Counted from the first letter of the stretch, positions 44,021 through 55,775 are shown. The stretch is DNA of 64,000 nt from Eledone cirrhosa (GCA_964016885.1 OZ024744.1:68875278-68939277), one strand, 5' to 3'. Numbers and translations are program-made. Notes: generated by a model not told the origin, from the letters alone.

Positions 44021-45969
44021 ATGTCAACAAGACAGCGTTCCAGCGGAGGTAAATATAAACGAAAATATTACAAAGGAAAAAAGATTGTTACAGATTTAAA
44101 ATTACCAAATATTTCTAACACAAACAACAATAACACCAACAACAACACCAACAACAACACCATCAATTACAACAGCAACAACAAAAATAACAGCGGTAAA
44201 GTCGAGAACGACAATAACAAAAATAACAGCGGTAAGGTCGAAAACGACAATAACAATGACAATAACAACAGCCACAACAACAATAATAGTAGGAACAGTA
44301 TCAACAAAAACAACAATAATAACAACAGCCACAATAACAGTAACAACAGCAACAGTATCAACGAAAACAACAACAACACCAACAACTGTACCAGCGAAAA
44401 CAACAACAATGACACCGATACCTGTAATAGCGATCTCAGCACCACCAGTAAGACAAGTAGCGGCAGCAATAGTGGTGTTGCTGAAAAAGGGACCACTTCT
44501 TTTGCAGGTGTCGCCCGAAATATCGAGACAGTGTTAGTCACAGAGGAGGAGATAGCAGTCGCAAGGGCCATGGTGACAAGAAGCGCAAATAGAGTTTCCA
44601 TGAAACCTCCACCCGATTTTTTCAAGGACCAGCAGCTACTTACCGCACCGTAAGCAAAGTCTCACATCGAGTGGAGAGAGCCACGGAGGCTCAAATCCAA
44701 AAGGCCTTGGGGTGCGTCTGGGCACGCAAAACCCACATCACCCGAGGCAGAAAGTACGCCACAGTAGACGTACTTTTCGCCACCCCCCAGGAAGCAAAGT
44801 CTCACTCTTTGGAAACCCTAAAGAGTGAGGAGATAGTCTTGGTGCCCTCCTACTGCGGGCAGAAAATTGTGAGGGTCAAAGTGACCCAGGTCCCACCCGA
44901 CGTGCACATACCTTGGCTGGCCACGTCTGTCCTTGCTGGAATCGAGAACAGGGCGACCATGCTGCAAGTAGAAAAAATAGGGAGAGAGAACTGCTAAGGT
45001 ATAGGCATGCAAATGCTTATACAAACTGACCAGGAATGTATCGACGCTATCCCCGATATCATAGACGTTGAGGAAGGACTCCAACTCCCTATAAGTGTAG
45101 AAGGAAGACGGCCAAAATGTTATCTCTGTGGGTCGAAGGGTCACCTCAGGGCCTTTTGCCCGCAGAAGACAGCGAAGAAGGCCCCTCTCCTTCCAATACC
45201 TGGTCCGCTGCTACCAAGAGCAGGGCAGGCAACAAACGAAGAAGCCCCTTCCACGGTGAGTAGGAGGGCAACGTCCGTAGCACCCGTACCAAGGCCACAG
45301 ATAACTAAAGCAGCATCATCAGTAGCGGCAACAACAATAGCTACACTTGAAGTAGCTACACCAGCAACAAAATTGCCGAAGAGGACTCCACTACCACCAC
45401 CAACAGCCGTGGAGCACATACCCCTCCTAGACGCCACAGAATTCGACATGGAGTTTGAGGCGGGAGTGAAGTGGCAAACGGTCTGCCACAAAAATCAAAA
45501 AACAAAAAAACCTTAGATTCACCCTCCAAAAGCGAAGGCATACAAAGAGGGGTAAAGGCAGCAAGGAAACTTGCAGCAACACCACCACCATCACCACCAC
45601 AAACACCAACAACGCAAACACAACAAGACACACACACCAAACAGCAACAAAATCACCCCTCCCCCAAAAAATTACACAGCCATAAACATGGCCAAAAAAG
45701 AACTCATAAAATATATAAAGCAGCACACAGACATCTCAGAAAAAAACTACTACACCCCACCAACACCAAGAACTCTCCCGACAAACATAAGGATCATCGA
45801 AATCTCAATAGAACAGTACAAACCTTTAAAACAAAAATTCCCCAACGCAGTTGGAGACTTCAGAGGGACGGTTTCCAAGAGGAGGTCAGTGTATATCCTC
45901 TTGGAAACACCCATGACCAGCGAAAGGGACGGTTCTACTGTCCCTTCACCACACAAACAAGGTAAGTGA
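44021..45969 (+). pseudogene. C3 ORF1 (gag-like) with asparagine-rich N-terminus and zinc knuckle
   Basis: A 211-codon frame (44,021-44,653) starts MSTRQRSSGGKYKRKYYKGK and continues into an asparagine-rich stretch of ~120 residues. The middle domain follows in another frame (44,671-44,997, RATEAQIQKALGCVWARKTH, LVPSYCGQKIVRVKVTQVPP). After a stop comes the segment with the knuckle CYLCGSKGHLRAFC (C-X2-C-X4-H-X4-C, about 45,121). The tail (NYYTPPTPRTLPTNIRIIEI) ends near 45,969. Three frame breaks make it inactive. In the family, the protein coats element RNA. Confidence 0.75.
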
Positions 45970-46001
45970 CCCTTTCTCACTTGACCCGTTTCTCATCCAA
46001 C

Positions 46002-46687
46002 ATGGCTGTACTCAGAATAGGCAGTATAAATGCACGTGGCCTGGGGTCATCTTGGAAGCAGGGTCACGTGCTCAATGATCTCAGGTCACTAAACATAGAT
46101 GTGGTGGCCATCAGTGAAACCAGATTCTCCGAAGCACGGGCCTTCGCACCGATCTTGGCGGCTACGATGTATACGCATCTCCCAGCCGTCTAGGATCGGG
46201 GGGAGGGGTAGCCGTCCTTTTTCGGAGAGGCTTGGATCTCGCGATACGGGCCATCTTCCTGGACCCAGAAGGTAAGTCGGTGGTGCTGGACGTGACCGGC
46301 AGCGAAGGCAATGCTTTCAGGCTAGTAGCCGTCTACGCCCCAACAGGGGCAGGACGGCCAGATTTCTTGTAGAGACCTTTCTTGGAACGTCCCGCTCTTT
46401 AGTGTTAGTGGGCGACTGGAACGGTATCTTGGATGCACGCTGGGATCGTGTGGGGCTAGTGGATAGGGGAGGAGGGTGCAAGAGCCTCACCAACCTGCTC
46501 AGACGTTTTGAACTGTCTGACAGGTATCGACTGGATCACCCGAATGTGCCAATGTGGACATGGACAAACCGCATCGGGTCATCCAGATCGTATCTCGATA
46601 GGGTATTCTGCAGAGAACTAGATAAGGTTAGTATAAGTTGTCCACAATTTAAAATAATCGTCTACACAGACAACAAATTTGCCTTTT
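46002..46687 (+). pseudogene. C3 ORF2, endonuclease part only
   Basis: MAVLRIGSINARGLGSSWKQ begins ORF2; the endonuclease Glu box is in VVAISETRFSE, a frameshift occurs near 46,170, and the later boxes VGDWNGILDARWD (about 46,405), WTWTNRIGSSRSYLDRVF and YTDNKF (in place of T/SDH) follow. The reverse transcriptase is missing. Confidence 0.8.
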
Positions 46688-46689
46688 GA

Positions 46690-46910
46690 AGCGTTCCATA
46701 AAGCGGGGCGGAGCCAATTTTCTTTAGCCATCCCTGGATACTCTTTTAGATAGTACCTAGTGCGCCTATGACAATCGGGACCACTTTGACTTCATGGCAG
46801 TTCCAAATCCTTTTTACCTCCCAGTTTAAGTCCTGGTATCGGTTAATTTTCTCCCTCTCCTTCTCTTGCCCTCTCGTGTCGAATGGGCAGGCCACATCCA
46901 CAATCAGGCA
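46690..46910 (-). mobile_element. R4/Dong-like LINE D3, 3' fragment
   Basis: A ~220-bp copy of the D1 coding end (compare 47,085-47,310), joined on its 5' side to the (ATT)n tail of D1. On the minus strand it starts with CGTGCCTGATTGTGGATGTG and includes the [14 protein letters not shown] region of the nuclease in decayed form. Confidence 0.8.
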
Positions 46911-46917
46911 CGAATTA

Positions 46918-46944
46918 TTATTATTATTATTATTATTATTATTG
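46918..46944. repeat. (ATT)n microsatellite at the D1 3' end
   Basis: About nine ATT units followed by two GTT/ATT-like units; on the minus strand it forms the D1 tail. Confidence 0.9.
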
Positions 46945-49854
46945 TTATTGTTATTCCTTGAATCTCAGTCATTGATGTTGGTTAACTGGAAAGTCCGTTG
47001 GATTGAATATCAAGCCACTACCTGCAGCCTCAGATATTCAGGACGTATCGGAGGGTTCTTGCTGTTCCAAGCAAGCATGCCTTTTGAAGCGTTCCAAAAA
47101 GCGTGAAGGGGCCGATTTTCTTTAACCATCCCTGGAAACCTTTGGAGATAGTCCCCAGTGCGCCTATGACAATCGGGATCACTTTGACTTCATGGCAGTT
47201 CCAAATCCTTTTCACCTCCCACTTTAGGTCCTGGTATCGGTTAATTTTCTCCCTCTCCTTCTCTTGCACTCTCGTGTCGAACGGGCAGGCCACATCCACA
47301 ATCAGGCACGATCTTTTTTCTTTGTCCACAACCACCAGGTCAGGTCTATTGTGTTCCAGTTTTTTGTCCGTCTGTATCCTAAAATCCCACAGCACCTTCA
47401 CCTGACTGTTCTCCATCACCGCCTCTGGCCTATGCTCATACCATTTCTCAGAATGTGGTAGATTGTTTACTTTGCACAGGTGCCAGTGGATCACCCTGCC
47501 CATCACATCGTGTCTCCAGCCCTTATAGTGGGTCTGGGCTAGGTGTTTACACTCGGACACAATGTGAGCCACAGTCTCCTCTCTCTCTCCACAGATCCTG
47601 CACAGTGGGCTAGCCTCCTCCTTGTAGATATGGTGCTTCAACCACTTCGTTTTGAGGGCCTGCTCCTGCGCAGCCATTAGCATTCCTTCTGTAGCCTTTT
47701 TGAGGTCTCCTCTTCTCAACCAGTTCCATGTCTGTGGATCTCTAAATTCAGTTTTCTCAAAGAAGGTACTATGAAGGGATTTTCCCTTAAGGCTGCTCTT
47801 CCTCCTTGATGTTATTTCCTCCTTGGATATCCCCTGGCCTACTGTCCCCTCCTTCAGTACAGCTCTGAGCATTGGCTCCTTACTATAGGTCACGTATTTG
47901 TATAGGTTGTTTTTCTCCATCTGAACACAGTCCTCTATGCTGATAAGACCTCTTCCACCCTCAGATCTCCTTAGGTAGAGTCTATCGACATCACTCCTCT
48001 TGTGGAACATGTTGTAGATAGTCAATAGCTTCCTAGTCTTCCTATCCATTTCTTTTTGTTCAGCAACATTCCATCTCAGAATTCCTGCACTGTACCTAAT
48101 AATAGACACAGCTCGGGAATTTACTGCGCTTATGGCATTTCTGCTGTTCAGATGTGACTTCAATACGCTCCTTACTCTCCGAATGTATTCAGTTCTTAAC
48201 AATTCCTTCATTTTTTGGTTCTTTATGCCATCAGCCTCCAGAACGCCCAAATACTTGTATCCTTCCTCAGAGTCAATTTCCTTTATCATCTCACCTGTTG
48301 GTATCTGGATCCCGTTACTTCTGCTCAACCTACCCCTCTTCATCACAATGACTCCACATTTACCAATACCAAACTGCATACATATATCACTGCTGAAAAT
48401 ACGGACAGTGTCAACAAGCACATCCAACTCCTTCTCACTTTTCCCGAAGAGCTTAAGATCGTCCATGAAGAGGAGGTGATTGATGGTAAGCTCTCCCCTT
48501 CCCAACTTGTATCCTGCTCTCACTTTTCGCAGCATAATGGTCAAGGGCATCAGGGCAAGGACAAACAACAGAGCGGACAGGCTATCTCCCTGGAAGATAC
48601 CTCTCTTGATCTTCACGCTTCCCAAGGATACTCCAGTTGATGTCAACTCTGTCTCCCAGGACCCCATACTCCTGCCCAGCAACTGTCTGATGTTATCTGC
48701 CACCCTGAAGATCTCCAGGCTTTTGGTGATCCAGGAATGAGGCACCATGTCAAATGCCTTTCTGTAGTCTATCCATCCCATGGCAAGATCAGTGTGTCTC
48801 CTCCTGCAATTCCCCATTACCATCTTATCAATAAGCAACTGGTCCTTTGTACCACGTGACTTCTTTCGGCATCCTTTCTGTTCGTCCGGTAACAAGTTGT
48901 TTGTGTGGAGGTGATGGTAGATTTCCTCAGACACAATGCTCGTCAACAGTTTCCACATTACGGGCAGACATGTGATAGGTCTATAGTTGGTAACATCATT
49001 ACCCTTGATTCGGTCTTTCATTATCAGAACTGTGGTACCTTTTGTCAACCACTCTGGCACCTCACCCGACACCAAGCAGTCATTGAACATGGCCGTCAGC
49101 TTCGGGTGGAGGGATGTTAAATGTTTAATCCAATACCCCTGCACACCATCTGGGCCTGGTGATTTCCAGTTGGTTAGTTTTTTGGCCTGCCCCTTAAGAG
49201 TTTCAACTGTGATACTCAAATCAGTTTGTTGTTGTGCCTGCTCACCGATCTCCCTCTGTACTGTCTCAATCCACCCTGCCTGGGCATTGTGTCTAACATC
49301 CAGCTCCCATATTCCACTCCAGAATGTTTTAGTTTGCTCCGCCCCAGGGATCAAGTCGTTGCCTCTTTCTTTCCCCTCAAGCTGTCCAAACAGCATCTTC
49401 TGGTTGTTGTCGAACATGCGGTTCTGTTTATACTGACTGACTCTGTTCTCGTATCGCCTGATTTTTGCACTCTTTGCTACAATGCGTTGCTTCAGTTCCT
49501 CTATGATAATATTTAGCTTTTTCCTCCTAGTTTTGTATTTTATTTCCAGTCTATTTTTAGTGCCTATGTTTTTTAGTGTCCCATTCAGTAGTGACTCAAG
49601 CTTTCCTATGTCATTTCTCATTTCCCCGATTTGCCCACTCAGTCGCTTCTTCCACCACGGCTCTGCTCTTTCTTGTCTGTTGTTTCCTCTCGCTTTTATA
49701 CCAAGTAGTTTCCAATGCTCGTCAACAGTTTCCACATTACGGACAGACATGTGATAGGTCTATAGTTGGTAACATCATTACCCTTGATTCGGTCTTTCAT
49801 TATCAGAACTGTGGTACCTTTTGTCAACCACTCTGGCACCTCACCCGACACCAA
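46945..49854 (-). mobile_element. R4/Dong-like LINE D1 (5'-truncated, rearranged 5' end)
   Basis: Minus-strand element with a restriction-like endonuclease LINE protein, a ~85-bp 3' UTR and an (AAT)n tail. The 5' end carries a misplaced 141-bp copy of its own RT region (49,714-49,854, matching 48,935-49,075). Both flanks are (ATT)n arrays (46,918-46,944 and 49,855-49,928), the target type reported for Dong elements. Confidence 0.88.
47030..49710 (-). CDS. D1 reverse transcriptase and restriction-like endonuclease
   Basis: One open frame of ~890 codons, uninterrupted on the minus strand down to 47,030. Blocks: the linker [57 protein letters not shown]; the catalytic [54 protein letters not shown] (the F-x-D-D box, about 48,460); [13 protein letters not shown]; and a C-terminal CCHC motif [18 protein letters not shown] (about 47,600). 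This is followed by the PD-(D/E)XK-type nuclease, [20 protein letters not shown]. This layout is that of R2/R4/Dong-type elements. The N-terminal Myb-like part (seen in D2) is missing. The nominal ATG at 49,750 lies in the duplicated segment in a wrong frame, so it is not the natural start. Confidence 0.85.
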
Positions 49855-49856
49855 TA

Positions 49857-49916
<60 letters not shown>

Positions 49917-49928
49917 ATTATTATTATT
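49855..49928. repeat. (ATT)n microsatellite between D1 and C4
   Basis: About 24 units with one ATT/AAT irregularity at about 49,913. It forms the 5' edge of both LINE D1 (minus) and LINE C4 (plus). Confidence 0.92.
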
Positions 49929-50335
49929 GGCGACCTACGTAGTAAATCGTATCATCGTGAGCTCCGCAAAGGTTTGTTATTTTCAGTTGTTTAAAATTGC
50001 CATTTATGGACATTTTTTATTGTTAACTGTATATAACTGCACATACATTGTTTTCTGAAAAGGACACCCAAAAATATTGGGGCCTTGAGCCCAAAATTTA
50101 AACTTTTATAATTATCAAACAAAAATTTTTCTTTGAAAAATCATGGACGACTCAAAGTCACACCTTCCTCACAAACTAACACCTCACACCGACACCACCA
50201 TTGTAAATATTACTACGTTTGCCAACACTATTTCCCGCCATTACCAATGACTGCAGGTGTTAAAGCCGCCACCCCCACCACCACCACAGCGACAACAGAA
50301 ACAAAAGAAAAAATAAATTAACTCGTGATATCGAA

Positions 50336-51984
50336 ATGATTTCAACCAAAATGAACTCTTCCTCACCTAACACCACTGACGCCACCACCACCACAACTGA
50401 AACTAAAATTAACAATAAAAAAAATAACGTTAACAACAACAGCAACAATGAAATTAAGAAAACCACCCTGAGTTTTGCCAGAGTAGCAAAAAAGTGCGAA
50501 GCATTCCTGGTAACTCCTGAGGAATTAGAAGAAGCCCCCCAAAATGGTAAAGAAAGATGGGTACAGGGTCAGGCTCATCCCCCCCCCCTACACACACAAA
50601 CCTAATAAAATGGAGCATCGGCGCCTATGCACGGTGTCTTATCGGACGATTAATATAAAATCGCACCAAGTGGAACGGGCATCCGAGTCCCAAATCCAAA
50701 AAGCTTTGGGACATATATGTGTGGGCAAAAAACCCCACATCAGACGTGGGCAGAAATATGGAACCGTGGACGTGTTCTTTGAAACACCACAGGAGGTCAG
50801 AGAACACAGCATGGTCCCATTAAGAAGTGACGAATTCACACTCGTCCCAAGCTATTGTGGCCAGAGACTCGTGAAGATCAGGGTGACCCACGTTCCACCG
50901 GCCATCGAAATCCCCTGGCTAATAGCTGCCGTCCTCGCCGGCATCAAAGCCAACACCAAGATAATCGAAATAGCGAAAGAAAATCAGGAGAACTGGTCTG
51001 GATCTGGAATGAAGCTCCTGATCCAAGTGGACCAAAAAAGCATTGAGGAGATCCCAGAGGTAATAGACCTCAGTGACGGCAGCCACCTCACCGTAATCGT
51101 CGAGGGCCGAAGGCCTAGGTGTGTCGTTTGTGGTGAAGGAACCCACTTAAGGGCTTTCTGCCCTCAGGCTAAAAGGTTGAGGCCACCTCTCTTACCCACC
51201 CCAGTGACTCAACCATCAATACCACCAGCAGCAGAGATGGCAGCAACAACAGAAGCAACTGTAACAGCAACAACCCCAGCAACAGTAGCAAAACCAACAC
51301 TACCACCACCCAACGCGACAGAACTAGCACCAGCGCCTACACCATCCACCACGCCACAACCAAAACCAACGCCTGTGGAGGATTTTCCACTCCCCGGCCT
51401 ATCACAACTGGAGACAGATTGTGACGACGAGGAGTGGGAAACGGTATCAATAAAAAAGAAAAAAGAAACCAAAAAAGAAAAAATTCTCTTCCCTCTCCCT
51501 CCAAAAACAAAATACAGAGGGAAACAAATAAACTATCAAACAAAAATGTTAGGACAGATATGCCACCATTCACACCAGCTTCACCAACCCAATCACCAGA
51601 ATCACACCAAAACCATCACCATCATTAACCCCAACACCACCATCACCAACACCACAAAAGTCACCAAAAAGCGAAACAGAAACAAACCCACAACAAACGC
51701 AAACAAAACCAAACAGCCAAAACGATACACACTACACAGCATTAAATTTGAACAACAACCAATTATTACACTACATCAAACACAACACCAGCATCAAAGA
51801 AAAAAACTACACAACACCACAAAAGTTCACTCAACCTGCACACATACAAATCACTCGCATCAAACAGAAAACGTACACGACACTAAAACAAAAATTCACC
51901 AAAGTCATCGGAGATTTCCGACAAGCACTCTCCAGGAGGATTTATAAGGACATCCTTCCGGAGGAGGCCACAAGCAGTGAATAG
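50336..51984 (+). pseudogene. C4 ORF1 (gag-like)
   Basis: It begins MISTKMNSSSPNTTDATTTT, with a threonine and asparagine-rich N-terminus and LSFARVAKKCEAFLVTPEEL. A frameshift in the C run near 50,579-50,588 leads into the main frame (to about 51,470): VERASESQIQKALGHICVGK, LVPSYCGQRLVKIRVTHVPP and the zinc knuckle CVVCGEGTHLRAFC (C-X2-C-X4-H-X4-C, about 51,121). A proline and threonine-rich linker follows. A second shift in the A-rich stretch near 51,460-51,540 moves into the C-terminal frame (LLHYIKHNTSIKEKNYTTPQ to 51,984). Two shifts, both near homopolymer or A-rich runs, are the only lesions seen. Confidence 0.8.
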
Positions 51985-52057
51985 GATGGAGAAACCATCC
52001 TTCCTCTACGAGAAGTAAGGTTAGTGGTCTTTCCCATCTTTTTCACTCCTTTTCAAC

Positions 52058-55000
52058 ATGATCTCACTCAGAATAGGCAGCATAAATGCGCGTGGCTTGG
52101 GTTCGTCATGGAAGCAGGGCCACCTGCTCAACGACCTCAGGCCTCTAAACATAGATGTAGTGGCCATCAGCGAGATCAGAATCTCCGAAACACGGGCCTT
52201 CGCACCGATCTTCGGCGGCTGCGATGTGTATGCATCTCCCAGCCGTCCTGGATCGCGGGGGGGGGGGGTTGCTGTGCTTTTTCGGAGAGGTTTGGTTCTC
52301 GCCATGCGGGCCATCTTCCTGGACCCAGAGGGTTAGTTGGTGGTGCTAGACGTGACCAGCGGAGACGGGCAAGCTTTCAGGCTAGTGGCCGTCCATGCCC
52401 CGCCAGGAGCAGGGCGGCCTGATTTCTTCCGGCGTCTGGTGACCTTTCTTGGAACGTCCCGCTCTTTAGTGTTAGTGGGCGACTGGAACGGGATCTTAGA
52501 TGCACTCTGGGACTGTGTGGGATTAGCGGATAGGGGAGGAGGGTGCAAGAGCCTCACCAACCTGCTCAGGCGTTTTGAACTGTCTGACAGGTACCGATTG
52601 GATTTCCCGAATGTGCCAATGTGGACTTGGACAAATCGCATAGGGTCATCCAGATCATATCTAGATAGAGTATTTTGTAGGGAAATAGATAGGTCTAGCA
52701 TAGGCTGTCCACAATTCAAGATAGTCAGCTACACGGACCACAAATTCGTGATCTGTGTGCTTGACTTAGATAGGCTTCATAGACGAGGACCCGGTTACTG
52801 GAAGCTAAACGCGTCCTTACCAGCGCGCAAGGCCTACAGAGACCGGATTAGCGAACTAGTTAAGCAGGCGTTGACGGGGGCCATCGTCAACAACAAGTGG
52901 TGGTTTGCTCTGCAAAGAGCGATTAGAATAGAATCGATTAGGTTTAGTAAGGCTTTAGCAATAGAGAAAAATAGAGCAGAGAGAGAACTAGTTAGAAAAT
53001 TAGATGAGGCGCTTAGCAAAGGCATTGCGACCGACGTACTTGCGGCGAAATTGGCCCTTGACCAATTCTTCAATGCAAAACACGAAGGCTGCGTTGTCAG
53101 AGCAAGGGTGCGTGCTCTCAGACATGAGAGGACGAAAGCCGTTCAATGGGCCCGAGTGGCGGAGGCGCGTCGTGGCAACAAAGCCACGATCCGGTCTTTG
53201 GTGGACCACGACGGGCGCATGCTACTCGATCCCGGGCAAATGTGTGAAGCTTTTCAGCGACACTTTTCTCAGCTGTTCGGGGACAGCGGTGGGCCGGGTC
53301 GAGGGATGGACTTTAGTGTCTACCTCGACGGACTGCCGCGGCTCTCGGCCACTGAAGCGAAGTGTTGCGAAAAGCCGATAACAGCCGCTGAAGTAAGGGA
53401 GGCAATGACTGGCTGCACAAGAGGTAAATCGCCTGGTTTGGATGGTCTGCCCTATGAACTTTACGTACAGATGCCAGACTTGTTCGGAGGCCTCTTGGCG
53501 GACGTCTACTGCAACTGGCAACAGAACGTGAGAATTCCCAGTTCTGTGAGCCGAGGAGCAGTGGCACTGCTGAGAAAGGATCCGAACAAGGGGGATAACA
53601 TAGATAATTTCCGGCCCATAACTCTGCTAAACACAGAGTTCAAGATTTTGGCCAAGGTGCTAGCAAAGAGGTTGGCGCTTGTCGTTGGTGGTCTGGTGGG
53701 AGAGGCGCAGAAATGCGCCATTCCCGACAGATCCATCCACGACAACCTCCACCTCATGCGATACATCGTAGAGAGGGTAGCTAGGGAACCTGGCACGGGT
53801 GGGTCCTTGATCAATTTAGATCTGTCGAAAGCTTTCGATAGGGTCGACCATCGTTACCTAGCGGCAGTCCTGAGGGCGGCTGGCTTTGGGCCCGTCTTCA
53901 GAGGCTGGATCGTGGCCATGCACAGCGACATCTGCTCTGTGGTGAGAGTGAACGGTCACCTGTCGGAACCGTTCAACATCATGCGCTCGGTCCGCCAAGG
54001 ATGTCCCCTCTCGTCCCTCTTGTACGTATTGACTCTCGAGCCATTACTGCACAAACTGGAGACGTTGAGGGGCGTCCTGCGCGAACTAGGATGCGGAAGA
54101 TCCGTGTCAGCATATGCGGACGATGTCACCGTAGTGGTGTCGAACGCCAAACACATCGAGGCGATCGGCACTACACTAAGAGAATACGAAGCGGTGACAG
54201 GAGCAATGATCAACCAGGAAAAGTCAGTGGGTCTGCAGCTCGGCACCTGGAGAGGCATGTCCATGCTGTCCAACAGCGTCGTCGGACGCTGGACGGACGG
54301 ACCGGTTAAATTGCTAGGGGTCTGGTTCGGTCCGGACCTCCAGACGGACAAAAACTGGGACGTGGTGACGAGCAGGGTGGCTTCTCTCATCCAGAAATGG
54401 GCGGAGATGAAGCTATCCCTGAAAGGTCGAGCGGAGGTGGCTAACGCGTACATCGCGTCTGTCATCTGCTACCGCCTGACCGTCGTACCTTGTCCTAAGC
54501 CTCGCCTGACTGCGCTGGAGCGTTTGCTCTTTCGCTTTTTGTGGAAGGGACGCGCTCCGATGGTCAGGCGGTCCATCTGTTGTCAACACCCGCTACGTGG
54601 AGGGCTGGGCATGCCGTGGCTGATGATGCGCAGGCACGCGCTCAGGCTACGACATCTCCACCTCTTCCTCGACGGTGATCAGGTGTGGTCGCCGTTTGCT
54701 AGACACGTATTTCCCCAGCTCGTTTCTTTGACGGAGCTGCAGTCCTGGGTCAAGCGAAGACCGAGAGGGAGCGCCTGGAGACTGGAATGTCTTCAGGCGC
54801 TCACAGCCCTCGACCAATCGGGCAATGTGATCGGTGGAAACTCCACCTCGGCGTTCTATAGAGGATTAGTGGAGGGGAAGAGCGACGACGTACTTGGGGA
54901 AACTCTAGGCGTCGACGAAAATCAACTAGCCAATCTCTTCGGAAGAACTTTCGGGCCGGGGCCTATGGACAACTTCCAGAAATCTCTGGCCTGGCAGTGC

Positions 55001-55480
55001 TACCGAGGAGCCTTGCCAGTTCGGGATAAACTCTACAGGCATGGAGGTACCGTCAGCCGGGCAGGTCCGAGATGCGCACAGGGCGACGAAACCGTCCTGC
55101 ACGCACTCGTCCAGTGTCCGAAAATTGCTGACTTGTGGGTTTATGTCGAACACCTGCTGTCGCGTGTAGGACGGATCCGGCTATCATCTGAGTCCATCGT
55201 GAGGATTTCCCCGCACTCCTCCTTTAGCCGGGAAGGGCAGGCAGTTTTTATTTGTCTGGTGGCCATGGCGAAAGAGATAGTATGGTGGACACGTTTGAAA
55301 CGGCTGAAGACTAGCACTTACCTCTTCGGTGATGCTCTGATTGACTTTTTCAAATTTCATTTGAAAAGGAAAATCAGAGTAGAGAGGGAAGTGCTCTCTT
55401 CCCAGCATTTTGTTGAAAGATGGGTGAGAGAAGCAAGAATGGCCCGAGTGAATGGGCCTACTCTGAGTATATATCTGTAA
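52058..55480 (+). pseudogene. C4 ORF2: AP endonuclease and reverse transcriptase, one in-frame stop
   Basis: A single frame of ~1,140 codons is broken only by a TAG at 52,334-52,336, where C3 has an AAG lysine codon. Endonuclease boxes: GSINARGLGSSWKQG (codon ~4), DVVAISEIRISE, LVLVGDWNGILDA, WTWTNRIGSSRSYLDRVF and SYTDHKFV. RT boxes: NFRPITLLNTEFKILAKVLA (~516), LINLDLSKAFDRVDHRYLAA, SVRQGCPLSSLLYVLTLEPL and SAYADDVTVVVSN (~686). The C-terminal part has LGVWFGPDL, LSLKGRAEVANAYI and GGLGMPWL. The zinc-binding tail reads GPRCAQGDETVLHALVQC, while C1 and C2 have CPRC; the first Cys is Gly. Confidence 0.92.
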
Positions 55481-55741
55481 ATTAAAGTTGGAAAACTGGG
55501 AGAGGGCACTTGCCTTGGTGGTCAGGGTCACTGTGGCTTTTTACTGGGCTTTCTCCACAAATGTCCCTCCGAAGTCTCCCCCTATTGGGGAATTTTTCAT
55601 TGTTATTTTTTTGTTACATCCTCTGTTTTTGTTTTTTACACGCAGAAATGCCCATTTGTACCGTCCTGTATTTCCTGTACTGTCCTTAATGTCTACTTAA
55701 TGTAAACCCGTGTGGTTAATAAAGAAAACATTATATGATCG

Positions 55742-55775
<34 letters not shown>

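Larger units (their letters stand above)
43737..46687 (+). mobile_element. Tx1-like LINE C3: 5' half, 3' part missing
   Basis: 5' UTR, ORF1 and the endonuclease part of ORF2 are present; the element ends abruptly at 46,687, where a LINE D 3' end begins. Sequence is close to C4. Loss of the 3' half points to a later deletion linked to the D-type insertions. Confidence 0.8.
49929..55745 (+). mobile_element. Tx1-like LINE C4 (full length)
   Basis: 5' UTR (49,929-50,335), ORF1, ORF2 and a 3' UTR ending TGTGGTTAATAAAGAAAACA. (ATT)n arrays stand on both sides (49,855-49,928 and 55,742-55,780). At ~5.8 kb it is the most complete LINE here. Confidence 0.92.

Noticed and set aside
44102..44625. Leucine/valine-rich frames on the minus strand resembling membrane proteins
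   Set aside because: Antisense of the AAC-rich asparagine stretch of C3 ORF1 (GTT/TTG codons); hydrophobicity is an artefact.
45356..45726. Hydrophobic minus-strand frames that could look like a membrane protein
   Set aside because: Opposite strand of the ACA/CCA-rich C3 ORF1 linker; same artefact.
47030..49750. 906-codon frame as an intact LINE gene with its own ATG at 49,750
   Set aside because: The ATG and first ~13 codons lie in the misplaced 141-bp copy in a wrong frame; the natural N-terminus (seen in D2) is missing.
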